The notes below the pieces were generated by a model that was not told the DNA's origin, searched no databases, and worked only from the letters and a program-made list of their open reading frames with translations. From Trichoplax adhaerens (lineage: Eukaryota > Placozoa > Uniplacotomia > Trichoplacea > Trichoplacidae): a DNA stretch of 64,000 bases. Of the stretch, positions 23,555 through 36,830 are shown in pieces. The DNA lies in NCBI RefSeq assembly GCF_000150275.1, contig NW_002060954.1:372287-436286 (forward strand), in the 5' to 3' direction. The number at the start of each line of letters is the position of its first letter. The first letter of the stretch is position 1. The position numbers and the translations under genes are program-made.

Positions 23555-26364
23555 ATGGATAAGATAGTGGAGAACTTTCAGGAGCTAGTAAGTTTTATAA
23601 CTAATTGACATATATTTTCGTGCCGTATATTAACCACTGTGACTCTGTAATATATAGTGCAGTGGTACAGTACATGTACAGTACAGTATAGTACGATGAG
23701 AAATAAATAAAAAAGTCAAGGAATACTCGTATACTTTTAGCAGTCCTGATGCAAATTATATCTCTTAATCTCTGTATAGTAGTCTTGTGGCTAGTTGAAC
23801 TGACCCGTTATCACTTTGGCAACTTTCAGATAACCAGTTATGATGAACGCCTTAAACAAATCTCTAAGCGAAAAGAAAATCAATTCTTTATTGCTTATGG
23901 ACCATCAAATGACTCGGTACTGTAGCATACGTATGATATACTAAAAAGAGTCAAGAAAATTATTTTTATCATTTCGTTGTTGATCTGATGTTACAACGAT
24001 TTAATTTCTAAATAATCAATTTTTTCTCTACTGTTATATAACGGGACGGAAATATAGCTTCTTTTGTATCGACAATTACAAAGATTAGAAGATCAGAGGA
24101 AGTTATTCACGTCTTTATTCGAAGATTATAAACAATTAAAGGAGGAGCAAGGAGTAAGACCTGATTTTTAATACAAAGTTAACTAGTTACCAGGACAAAA
24201 ATAGCAAACCTGTCACTCCTGTACAGTAGTATGCACGAGTAATATATATATTTATTACTAAGTACAGTATTTGTTATCTGCAATATAATTACACACGTTA
24301 CGACGTTCCTTAAGACGCTTTACAGAATTGACAGTTAGTATACCGATATACGTTTCTTAATGTATCCGTTTAGTTTTTAAATAGAGAAACTTGCGTAATT
24401 CTCTTATAGCGGGCAACAGATTCTCATGATGAATGCCATAACATCTTTCAGATCTTCGCAGAAAGGTTAGCTGCTCTATCTGACGAAACAAGCTCCAAGG
24501 CTAGAGAAATAATTCAACGCTTTTGCCGTCAAACTGTGAGGAAGAAAGCCTAATTGATGAATAACTTGATTACTGGCTATATCATATTTCTATATCACAA
24601 ACCGTGCAAAAGAGCTTCATTTTGGGATTAACCATTGAAGTATTTTACACATTTATCTAATTCTGTGATACTAAATACTCTAATCTATTACGAACTACTG
24701 TGTAGGTAACTGAATCAGCAACAAAGAAAAATGCATTAATAAATGAAATAGATAATAAATGTAAAGGTAAAGCCCGTATTTCGTATTGCAGTTGGTTAAA
24801 TGCAATAATCTGAATAATTAAGAAAGATGTGAATAATTGTATTAACGTTTTGCTAGTAGTACCTTAATCTTCACGTAGAAATCGTAAATACACCTGAAAA
24901 TCAGATGAACTCTAATAAATTTAAAGATTTGCAATCAAAATTATTTATTGATGAGATACAGCAGTGGAGAAATTTGTCATTTGCTCGCTATGAAATCCAG
25001 CTCTATTCATTGTTTTGTTTTTGTGTTCAACCATTCAGACTTGATCGTGCTATTTTTAAGTATCTTACATTCAGTTCTTTCTACGGTGTATACGAGTATG
25101 AGCTTGTAAAGTTCATTAAATATTTCTGTCTTTCATATGTACGATTTATACGAAATCTTTAGTATCAGGAGAATATGTAACGCATCCAGAAGATTGGGTC
25201 GATGATAATAAATTCGTAAGATTAGTGAAAGTTTACATCTAGATCTTGAAATGTACAATAGTAGAGAAGAAATACATTCGAGTGCATTTTACGTTGATCA
25301 ATTGCGCTGACAGATTTCTTATTATCACATTTTGTTAGGCTCTAGGAAAAATTGCAAGGAATAATGAAATCAGTTAAGTTTTGTGCACAATGTATTATAT
25401 TCCAATGCCCTAAAAATATATACATTTTCGGATCTGACTATACTGTATACACACATAAACTCCTATATACCCTATATGCTAGTGTAACTTCTACAATGTA
25501 TTCATTTTGATCTTATTTCTTGGTGCACTATATAAAATGGTCCATATCTAGAAAAATGTAAGCGTAGTAAAAAGTTATTCGTAGCAGTTAGTCAGGAGGA
25601 ATTTCTTTCTGTTTCGCCACTTGTACGTGGTCGTTTGAAGGTGGACGAAATAAACAAGGTTACTAATAGATTATTTAAACTTTTGTGCTTGAAATCTTAA
25701 TGTATAGAAACTGAAGTCGAATGGTTAAAAATTTTGACAGATTTACTTTATTTAATCCTATTAAATAGGTATATAGAGTAATTTTCGATCATCTCTCCAA
25801 ATGTAAACCAAGGTTTGTACATTTATTAGTATTTGTCTAGTTCTGTTGTTTTACTATTCTACTCTACAGTATTAGTAAGGGCAAATATATGGCTATGCAT
25901 GAGCAATTTGACATGCTACTATATAGATTAAATTAAATTTTTTTAGCAGCGCCTCATTGACGGTTAAAGAAATTGAAAGCTTAGGGTTAAGAGTAAGCGG
26001 AGCAACTGGAGCCGCAAAGCTTAAGGTAGAGTAGCTAAATAAATGCGTAATTATGGTACATTAGAAGAAATTGATTGTAGGTGGACTTCCTGCTTATGTA
26101 CCAATACTTTAGATAGATTTTAATTGCAATGATATTAACGTGAATGCAGTTGTTTCAATTTTGTCTGGGTCTGAAAGTCATGAGCCCTGCAATAACATAG
26201 ATCACTTTAATTATTCTAGAAATTCATGAAATGTATTAGATTGATAACAGTTGATCTAAATATTCGATGGTACGCGATACGTACCTAAGACCTAACTTAT
26301 ATTACAGTTGGTATTAGCATGCAAGTGTTATTCAGTAAATATAACGATTACAAATTGCCGGTAA
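23555..26364 (+). CDS. SKA1: Probable SKA1-like spindle/kinetochore protein
   Basis: Exons 23555-23587, 23830-23916, 24058-24153, 24452-24535, 24706-24766, 24879-(end unresolved), 25169-25215, 25339-25372, 25552-25658, 25769-25812, 25947-26025 and 26308-26364. Phases agree at every junction except the sixth donor, where no strong in-phase GT was found between 25016 and 25090. The N-terminal half (MDKIVENFQEL, YDERLKQISKRKENQF, LQRLEDQRKLFTSLFEDYK) is coiled-coil. The C-terminal part contains QEEFLSVSPLVRGRLKVDEIN followed by LTVKEIESLGLRVSGATGAA. This resembles the SKA1 microtubule-binding winged-helix pattern EF..VP.YM+GRLT..QIN...F...DI..F. SKA1 couples kinetochores to depolymerising microtubules. 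The protein is divergent and identification rests on that one motif, so another coiled-coil/winged-helix family is possible. Confidence 0.5.
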
Positions 26365-29300
26365 ATTTAAATAATTATGCTACCCATCGGAGATTTATTA
26401 TATAAGATAATAAACGATTAAAACTAATTTCTTAATAACTGTCTTGATGACAGTAAGTAATTAGCACAATTGCCGTTACAATACTGTACATACATAAATT
26501 CAATGTTTTGCGAACAAGACAAATAAATGGTGTGCGTATTTGACATCTGGTCAATTTACAATGTTAATCTCTCTCAGAGTCAATGGATTCTCTATTATAC
26601 TTTGTTTGGTCTAACCCAATTGTGATTTTTTCACTTCAAGGTCTTGCGTGCTCTAAAAATAGTGACCTTTAATAATCATGGTCCTGTCAAACTTGTTACT
26701 GGCTAAACTCCCTATTAGCAATGCTAAATAACGAGTAGAATTAGATACGAAATACTTGGATATAACTTACAGAGCTAGCGTGAAATACTGTATATTGCTG
26801 CGTTTGATCGCAAACGGTATTCCACTATTCAATAAATTCTCACGATAGCTTGACTGTCGTATGCTTAATATAGTACGTATGAATAGTATTTGTACCATTC
26901 AGAAATTTATAGTCATACTGATAATAATAAATGCCATGTAATTCAATAGCGTTTACACGTGCAATAGCAAATTGCTTATAACTCTTTATTGATTCCCTAA
27001 ATTTGACGCTGCTTTAACATTTATGTTATTTTATTACATTGTAATATTCATCAAGACATTACCTACTCGATTAAAGCTATTTATTTTATTTTATTCTCGC
27101 TTTTATGTCTCGCAAGTAATTGTTTCGAAAAGTTATACGACCACGATCGATAACTTATCACCTGTAAAAGCTTAGGTTTAACTATTAGCTAGTCACGACT
27201 TTCCAGCCATTAAAAAGAGTGGCGATGAGTGTGGAATGTGTGAAACTGCGTATATATATATACTCGTCTTCATATCACTTTTGCCAAATAAGCGAAAAGA
27301 CCATGTTCTAATAGAATTATGGCAGATCTGCTATTAGGCACCCAAAGTCAAGATTTGAATTAATTGTTGATCTATTAATTTATCTAAATTTGTTACAGTA
27401 AAGAACGATAATCTGCTCTTGCATTCATAGGATTAAGATCAAGTAGCCAAATCATGACAGCATTTATTACAATTATCTTTATAATGAACTAAGAAATATT
27501 ATTAATTTTAATCAATTACGATCAATTTAAGCAATCCTCGTAAACTACAGTAAGTACTAATATGAGAAATTACTAGCTCAAATCATTTTACTGCGATGAC
27601 TGACTACGTTGTACTTGTAATCTACAACTGGTATTAATATGACACAATTAGGTTCTTTTTAACGTTTACGTATTTTATAAAACCTAATGGTCATGACCTC
27701 AAAAGCCTAACAATGCAATTACTGAAAGATGATAGACTTTGATAGATGAAAGGACGATATTTTCCTACTACGATGAACTAGTGTTATTAGAAGCTATTAC
27801 AGGGCATACAGTAATTATTTAATTTTATTTTAATAATGGCTGTAAGCACTTTCAACAATGTCCAATCCATAATACGCGTATAATAATAAATTAAATCATA
27901 TGCAATGTACAGTATATTGGTTACTTATTATTTACCATGGACTTCCGTTTTGATTTATCATCAATATTCTACATCAAATTTGTAGCTACAAGAAATTCGT
28001 CCACCTGTCGTCAATGATAAAAACTAGTTAACAATATAACTACAAGACATTACAACTGAGGATTAACATACCAAGAAATAATGGATAGATTGGCAAATGA
28101 TTGTATATGATGCAATCAACCGTCTGTTTCTAATTTATTCATTTTAACTGCTTTGTCTCGTCTTTTAATCTTCATATAATGATATAAACAAATATATTAC
28201 TCACAAGATGATAAACAGCCGGCAAACTGTTTAGTGATAAAGAAAGTATAATAATACAGTAGTTAGTTACGGTTACCGCCTCAATTAACAATAGTGATGT
28301 ATTTCGATTGTATTAAATTAATATCGATTATATTCAGCTCATTTTATACCATCTAAGATCACAATGTTTTATGCTTACTTTAAACGTGGTAATCTTTAGA
28401 AAGTTCAATATTATTATCGAAGAATATAGGGTTTAATTTACAATAACATCGATATACGGGCTTATTAATCATAAATATTAACATTGATTGAATGTAATTA
28501 AGAAGTCTATATTAATTGCTTACCGTTAAGTCCCATTAATAAATATATAATCTAGGTCTCCAATAGGCTCTGCACCTCTAAATTTTTGTTTACACATCTA
28601 ACTGCCTTTTCCATTAACCAGCGGATAAAGGAGTGAGCTAATAACCCAAATTAAGAATATCTTTATAACAGTACCCAAGTACCGTACCATAGCGTATTCT
28701 TGTGCATTTAAACAAGAAAAAATGCCCGGTAATCACAATCACTCATGAAAATCAGTTACAGCTAATTCATATTATAGATAGCATTATTACATTTCCAGCT
28801 TTAATATTTGTAGCTTGGACGATTTTTCTATTTGTTGTCATAGTTAGTCAACAATTCTACCTTTATTAATAATAACTTTGTCATTATTGTATTGATTATT
28901 GTGATTAAAAGTTGACTTCTAGCAAACAGATGTTTGTTATCAATGTGTAGGCCATGCTAATCAGTAGGTGGTCTAGGCTAACAAATCTAGTTCATTTAAT
29001 GACATTAGATAATAGATTTACTGATTACCTAAAAATTATTTTTAATTGCATACAATAATCGTATTCACCTTCTACCTAATTGTAATCATGTGCTATTCTT
29101 GCTCATAATATTTTTCGTATCCTGAAGCATTATTATTCTGACGTCTATTAAAATATCACTTAAATGTTTATCAGTGAAAAGGAAGCGAGATATCTAACAT
29201 CTAAACACTTTGGAAGTGATTTTGTGCTGTGAAATTTTTCTATGCTTTATATTCTTGAAGATAGTTTTGATTCCCGTTACGATTTTAGCGATTTAATAAT

Positions 29301-29590
29301 ATAATCTGATCATATATTATCGATTTGAATCAGTCATATATCATCATCCGTAAGTAAATAAGCAATCAATGAAAAAATTTCACTTAAATTTACAAAAAGC
29401 CATCCTTAAAATAAGTTATTATGATACGTGGAGGAATAGTAACGTAGAACATGATGATCTTTTGGAGTAGAATTATTCAAATAGGCATCATCGGAAACTA
29501 AAATATGGAATTTCATCTCCAGTGCTCCAGTGTTGCATTTCTATAGTTTATGTATATGATTAAATAATTCAGGGTTAACTAAAGGTTCTA

Positions 29591-29668
29591 CTATTTCTTA
29601 CGAACGATAATACCAAGGACTACAGAAGAAAAAGTTAAAATGACCAGCAAAAAAGTTGGCCCTGACAT
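29591..29668 (-). CDS. Possible 25-residue transmembrane micro-ORF
   Basis: ATG at 29668 with purine-rich context (ACAAAAATG). It encodes MSGPTFLLVILTFSSVVLG followed by IIVRKK and a TAG stop. The shape is a single hydrophobic helix with a basic C-terminal end, like several known membrane microproteins. An in-frame TGA lies upstream, so it would be a stand-alone start. No homologue is recognised, and a chance ORF in AT-rich DNA is quite likely. Confidence 0.15.
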   Translation of the reverse strand: MSGPTFLLVILTFSSVVLGIIVRKK

Positions 29669-30874
29669 TTTTGTCGGTGAAAAGTTGCTTCTTGCCCCTC
29701 TCTTTCTTCAGTAGTCCCTGTCAATACTAGCCTTTGTAATAAATATAATCAATTAAAAACTAAGCCATACAACTCACAGCTTGCTACATCGTATAATTAT
29801 AGTAATAAGAAAAGTATTAGTTAGTACTAACAGTTCTTTCCCTGATAAATGCAACTCATGCTGGAAACTGTCCAACCGTCGTTGCTAAGACCGCAAATAG
29901 TCCCCATTTCAATTTGGGCTAAGCTGCTGCATAGATAAGGAGCAATAAATATTACAAAAATCTGAGATGTAATATTGATATATTAAGAAAATACAAATGA
30001 ATAATTTACGATAAGATGTAATAAAGGCGAATCAAAATATTTCTCTAATCTTCACTAAACAGTATTAACAATGATACAATAAAAATTTACTGAATTTGAT
30101 AAAAATGAGGGCAAAAACGAGAACATTTATAAATAATGAGATACATCTAATTTTTATCGATTTTAATTGGTGCAAACACATGCAAAAAACTGTAATCATT
30201 AATTGTTATCAATTTATCACTTCAACGAATAACGTGTTTTTTAATCGTCTTATCTTACCAAGAAAAATTATTACGGTCTCAATGAACTATCACTATCAAA
30301 CTATGGCATATCTAGCACCCGTTACCATGATATTTAAGTAATCACTACTATTTTAAAAATATGCTACTATTGTAATAGGTTTCAAAGGTATTATCCCCCT
30401 GCTAATTATATTCAGATCAATTAGCGTTTTATGTTATTACTCATCGTTGTTTATATTTGATGTGTTCGTGAGTTTCTGTGTTGATTTCAGCCTTTGCAGT
30501 GATCCAGCCTTCTATTTTGTGCTTTAATTTTAAATCAATTTTATACATTAATATTCGTAATTATTTCCGTAGGGTAAAAACTTTAAACTATCTTCAGTGT
30601 ATAGTACATACTAGCCTATCACTTAAAATTATTTTTCAATTCTATTGTCTAATCTTGTATTCACCTAAACCCTTATTCATGATTAAGTAATCCTAGACTT
30701 AAATTGTAATTTTAATATTACGGTTTTATTAGAAACTTTTCTTCGGTCAATTTGTAATTGGTATTCGCATTCATTGTATCTCATTAACATTAATAATTCT
30801 AATATTTCTTAAACAATTAGTATCAGCACTGCTAAAGATAGCTGTCGAATACTGTTAATTATAATAAGTATGTC

Positions 30875-30969
30875 TGTTACGGCCAATGGTAGCAATCAAG
30901 TCATTGCTGGTGTTAGCAAATCAGTTAGCCATTACCGGTAATTCTGTAATCCCAACATTGGCCATAACA
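30875..30969. repeat. Hairpin element with 14-bp terminal inverted repeats
   Basis: TGTTACGGCCAATG at 30875-30888 is matched 13/14 by the inverted CATTGGCCATAACA at 30956-30969. The interior holds a smaller stem (AGCAAT/ATTGCT) and the palindrome ATTACCGGTAAT. Total length is 95 bp. The form fits a small MITE or a structured RNA, but no clear target-site duplication is visible. Confidence 0.4.
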
Positions 30970-33900
30970 TATCCATAACTAAGTCTGTAGTAAAAATATC
31001 TACATGAATACTAATACCATAGAAAGGAGATGTTAAAATCTATGATCCAGGAAATTTATCGCTTACAGACGTCGGATAATACTAGATATAAGCAGATTTA
31101 TGCTCAATGCTTCAGTAACTTTAAGAAATACAAGTAAATTACCGGTAAGATGACAGTATTAGTTTTGATTATACCGTGTAAAATAACAAGCGCGATAGAG
31201 CCGCCAATACTTATATTGTTATGCCGTGGTCATATATTAGAATACTCATAGACTTTCCTACTATGGTCCCATAACCTAAATCGTAAGAGAAATTCGAAAG
31301 TCATAACGCTAGTTATAACTATGATAATAAATTAGCCTATGCTAACCGTTTATCTAATATAAGAGGATCTATTTTATCTATCTCAAGATCCCATTTAGGA
31401 GCGATGTAATTAACAGACATGACGAATAAGAAAATTAATATATCGATTTTACGTTTCATACCTTTAAATTACCTTAGAATGAAATATATAATAAGAGATT
31501 TAGGCGTAATCAACGTTATGATCTAGATAGTTGGGCAGTTACTACGAGACTAAATTTAATTAGTCCTTGAGAAATCCAATCAAGCAGCTGTAATAAATTT
31601 ACAGGATATGAATAGCCGAGACGAAATTTTAGCTTTCATCGATAAGTTTGTAGTAATTTACGTGAATACCGCATTTGTAATGTAGCTGTATTGCCTACTG
31701 TATAGGACAATACATGTCGTATTTAGCTTTGATCTAAACCTCGTAGAAGTGAATACAATGGTGTCTATAAAGACTTCCCTAGATGTTCTAATCTTAGTAG
31801 ACTGATATCTAGGTTGACAATAACTAACTATAATAGAAAGACAGAAATACTTGTTACGAGAAGCAGTTAGCATTACGCAACGGTCAATATGATTAAGACC
31901 ACCCCATCACCTTTCAAGATAATCGTTTAGCATCCTCTATACCACTAATTTAGCAAACAGTAATACACTTGTCCTGCAATCTATTATCTATAAAATATCG
32001 TCATACAATTTCTAATCATTCTGATAATTTGCTATATTGGTTGAACCGTTTACCTATTTCATTTAAACATGTTGCTCGTTACACTACTCCATTAAAATTG
32101 ATAACGTAAGCTGATTTAGCATGTATAGTATTAGAATAATCTGAATCACATAGGCGGTGCCTAGAAGTACAGCAAGTCTAATAAGTGTGAATATGCAAAG
32201 GTATGCGCAAGTTTGATGCTAACTGGAAATTAGTAAGATAAATGTACAGTACAGGGAAGCGACGGCATCATTTACGGTTACTGAGTGAATAAGCAACCAA
32301 GTTAACGGAAGAATATCTAATAGACCATTAATATCGAATAATAGATCATTAATGGATTACCGTACTAACAAGAAAATAGGGTATAGATAGAAAGTTGCAG
32401 TAAAATACTGCAGTATTGCAGCTTATCAAATATGACAGAATTATCCTCGAGAGTCATTTCAAATAAGCAGAAAGACTATCATAACATGAATTATTAATGA
32501 TTTTTTGACTATATAAAAAGATTGGCCAATGTTTTACAATAAGAATGATCAAGTAATAGTAACGAAAAGAAATATGCGCCTAAAAATAATTTCTGCACCA
32601 GTAAGTGAGTTTTAGACCATAGAGTATAGGATGAATTTTTACCTGCACAGGAAACAATTTTCTGTCAGGCCAGCTTTTGCAATTATTAATTATTTCTGAC
32701 AAATCATAAGGACAAACATTAAATAAAACTGGATTATGTTTACACCTACATAAGCTCTCTCACGGTCGAATACACATCACCCTTTTTAGTCATACACGCA
32801 GCGCAAATAAAGTTACAATTTTGTCTAATAAGAATACACAGTCAATTAAGACGACTGGTATTTTACTGTTATTATAGTACCTCCTGAAATCCTTTGATAT
32901 AAGTTTATTATTGTGCTTGTAAGCCTTATTTATTAGCATACATTTGCGAAAATAAAGATTCAAAAATGGAGATCGATTCAAGTCATAATTTTATGTAGTA
33001 CTTGCTTGCTTTACATGTGAGTATACATTACTTTCTGTAAAATTACATGTTCAACCCTCAAGTGCTAAGTATGCGTAAGGCCTGGAGTGGAGTTTAATTC
33101 CTGTTCATTTAAATATATACTAGTGCAAACTCCCGTCGCTTTGCTGACGGTTTACGATAATGTGCTCATTTAACAGATAGTATTACCATTTGATAGACCT
33201 GTCAGATTTCAATATTGTGCAGTAAATCTTATAACATTGAAATTCATAAGATTCGAAGCGCTAGGAAATAATTATGGTACACTCTAATACGTTACAATAA
33301 GTGCCTATTAGATCCTGGCAGTGCCGTACCCTGAAAATCATGATTGAATTAAAGTTTTAAGATATAAATTCTAGAAAACTTCGATCGACAAGATAGAGCG
33401 GATTTAATAATTACAGTATCACGGCAATATCTAATTGTATAGTAAGTATTGCTTAGCAGTAGACAAGAACATTATTTATAAATTGTTTATCGATGATTTT
33501 ATGATCAGCGAAAACCCTTAAATATTATGTAGTATTATGGTCGTTAGTGATTTAACTATAATAAATTAATATGAATTGGTAAATCTAAGATTGCTATATC
33601 TTTACCTAATATGAACATAGTTGGATAATAATCAACTTCGTAATCGTATATAGAAAAGGTTATATTTTGGTTTAACATAAACTATCCATGGTGTCCAAAT
33701 TCAATTACACTCGTGATTGATAAAGCATTTGGAAAAATAAAAGCAAAAACATTACTTGTTTTGCTACGTAAATGTTTAAATTTGTTCCTTGATTTTGTTG
33801 TACAGTGAAGAATTAAAAAAATTCTATAGATAAAACAACATCTGATTGTCGGTTTGAAAAGCAAAACAACGACTTTATGATTTACATGTTCGTTCATTTC

Positions 33901-36830
33901 CTTGATGTTAATGATCGGCCCTATTCGTCTTTCTCACATTACTTTAACATCTTGCACCTTTTAATTGTTAGTATTTAGATTATATATTATTTAATAATGT
34001 TTTCTACTATTGAACGATATGCAATTCAATTTGCTATCAATAGCGATTTTTAAAGTTTTGATTAAATAGAAATTAGTAATTAAATAATACGAGTTATAAG
34101 GAAATAGCCCGAATAAGACAATATTGGGCAGTGGATAACGAGAAATAATTGTAATATAAATTTATTTACCATACTCTCTGATAAATATTTTTGTCGTTTA
34201 TACGTAACTGATATTCGATGCATTATCGTATTTCGGATAAACTATTAGATTTGACTTTAGTTAAGCATCACTCACGATGAACAGCTAATTAGCACTAGAG
34301 TTTTTGCTACTCTTATTTGATATTGCCATATTTTAATCTAGGTTACGGCTGCATGAAACAATTGAGAATGCCTAGGATAGGAACGATAATACACGTCTTA
34401 TTATTCTTATTGTTTGATTTTCTGATTGATCATCTGTAGCTTGATTGAATATGCTCTACATAGCAACAGAATAAATCAAAATACGCTTACGCTAATGCAC
34501 CAGAACAATTCGATAAGGTTGCGTATCTTATATTAATAATTATATCAGCCGGAAAGATAGAAACACTGGACATAAACTTCATTATCTAATACCGCTATTT
34601 CTTGCAATAAATTTCTAGGTTCCTTTCACTTCTTTGCGTCATCTTTTTTTAGCAATATGAAGTAATACACTAATACAACCGCTGATTAGCTATTATTTGG
34701 TTGTTGTTCAACTTACTATTGTCCTATTGTTATCTTGAAATGTGTCGAAATGCTACGCTAATTTTTTACGGCTGGGCAACTTTCACTTTATTTACTCGTT
34801 AACTTGATCATGTTAGCAGGGCATTTGTCAAGCGTTACAAGCATGATACTGGGAATACTCTTAGACCTCTATCTAGGATAAGTTTATTGTTAATATGATA
34901 AAATGACAGATTGTCGGAATAGTTGAATTACTATTTTTGCTGGTTATGATTAGGTGATTTGCTCCCTGTGGTGGCTAGTCAATCAACATCAATCAATAAC
35001 TCTATTTGATCTTCATCTATGCTATAGAAAATGTCGATGAAAGACTGTGATGTCCATTAGTACACCCTGCGATGCTATTGATTGCTATTATTGGTAAGAG
35101 GAAGAAGAGAGCGGTTTTAGTCTATAATTATTACAACATAACCATGTGAAAATAAAATTTCAAGAGTAAAAATTTATCAGAATAGCCAAATAGCTATTGT
35201 CATTCATTATCCTTTGTTAAAATAACTAAATTACCTTTATCCGTTTTAATTACTCTTTTTCTTCTGTTTGCATTAGACATCATGCCAATCATCATTATTA
35301 ATTAAACAGTAGGATTAAGTTTTATCCCAGTTACGTAACGAAATCAAAAATTAACATTTTTCCCCTTCTTTCTACTCATAACCACTGAAATAAATAGACT
35401 TAAATGATCATCTGTTCTCATCATTTCAACTACTGATTTTCCAGAGACAAGCTATAATCTCTCCGATAGTAACAAGCTAATATTTATTTTTACGTTTTCT
35501 TAGCTACTTTTTGTTCGTCTAAGATTATATATCAGGATTACTTAATCTTCTATCAAGATTTAATTTGCACCTTATTCCCGTGAAGTAACGAAGCTACATC
35601 CTTCATCTTAATCGGTTGATCTGTCATTTACCGTACTATTTAATTTAAAAAGGAAAATCTAATATAATAGAAATTTGGTGAGTGAGAATAAGTATGTGTG
35701 CTAAATCCGAAGGAAATTTTCTTGAAATTGCATCATCGGAATTGTATTTATTGCTCAGTTATTACAGTATTTTTTTTATCGCTCTTTAAATTTGATTAAA
35801 CAAACCTATCTGTAAGTACCATCCATATCAAGATAAATTAAGTCTTTGAACGTAGCTTGATTCGATGAGGGCTACTTTCATTTTTTACCCTTTATTCCTG
35901 GTCACCCAAGATCAAAACGCGTTTTTAATCTATGTACTGAATAAAATTTGCTTACTTCTTTTCTAATCACTTAATGATGTCCAGTCATAGCAATGATAAA
36001 TATTGAAGATACCTTCCTTGTAACCTCTGATTTATGCAAAGTTGATCGAACGTAATCTCTGAAATAAGGGATATGTATGGTAACACAAGGGTGATCGGCA
36101 ACAGAAACTGTTAAATGTATATATTTTAATAGTCAAACTGTTACTTACATCAATGCTTAACCTATTGTAATACAATTCTCTATTTCTATTTTGAATTTAC
36201 TTACTACGAACAACATCGTAATAGTTGGGTAGTCCGTTACCCTAATGAGCCATATTATCTTGTTATTGAGTTCATTCAAGCTTATCCGATAAAATGAGTG
36301 TTAATTTATTTTCTTAGATTCCATCAATTTCTTATTATGCATTGAGATTATTATATTACGTCCATCATACTATTTACCAATACGTACCGGACTATATTAT
36401 ATATAAATTGAGTAAACATGGAAAAAGATTACTACTAACATGTTAAAATTTCGTTCGGATTGGTAACCCCTGTCAATATAAACTACACGTAGTTTCCAGT
36501 ATAGTCTGAATTATAAAAAATCGAATATTTTCTTGATTTTATTTCTGGCTAAAGCGCATTAAATGAGAGCTCATTTGTATGTAAACTTATGATTCAATTT
36601 CGAGAAATATTGAGTCTTCGCAATTTTCTTCATTTTTACGCCCAATTTGTATGGTAATTATCGTAGCTATTTCTTATACAGTTATGTTGTTTCTCTGTAT
36701 TCCTTTACACATGATTAAAGTGAGTACCGTACTTGGTATAATACTGTACAATAGTATATTGGTGTAATAAAACTTACTCGTTATCTTATTTCTGACTGCT
36801 AGCTACGAGCCCATACATAACTGGATCATC

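Larger units (their letters stand above)
26365..36830. other. Gene-poor region of about 10.5 kb upstream of GATA
   Basis: No multi-exon gene was recognised. Open frames of up to about 80 codons exist (for example 30096-30341 and 30478-30690, plus) but are AT-driven, lack recognisable domains and have no splice context. A few short minus-strand pieces look protein-like (29591-29668, and a 29-codon run ending near 28552). The area holds a hairpin element at 30875-30969. It is the longest empty stretch in an otherwise gene-dense window and lies directly 5' of a developmental transcription factor, so distal regulatory DNA is a reasonable inference. Confidence 0.45.

Noticed and set aside
30096-30690. 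Two ORFs of 70-81 codons in the gene desert
   Set aside because: Phe/Ile/Asn/Tyr-rich composition expected from AT-rich DNA; no splice context and no family resemblance.
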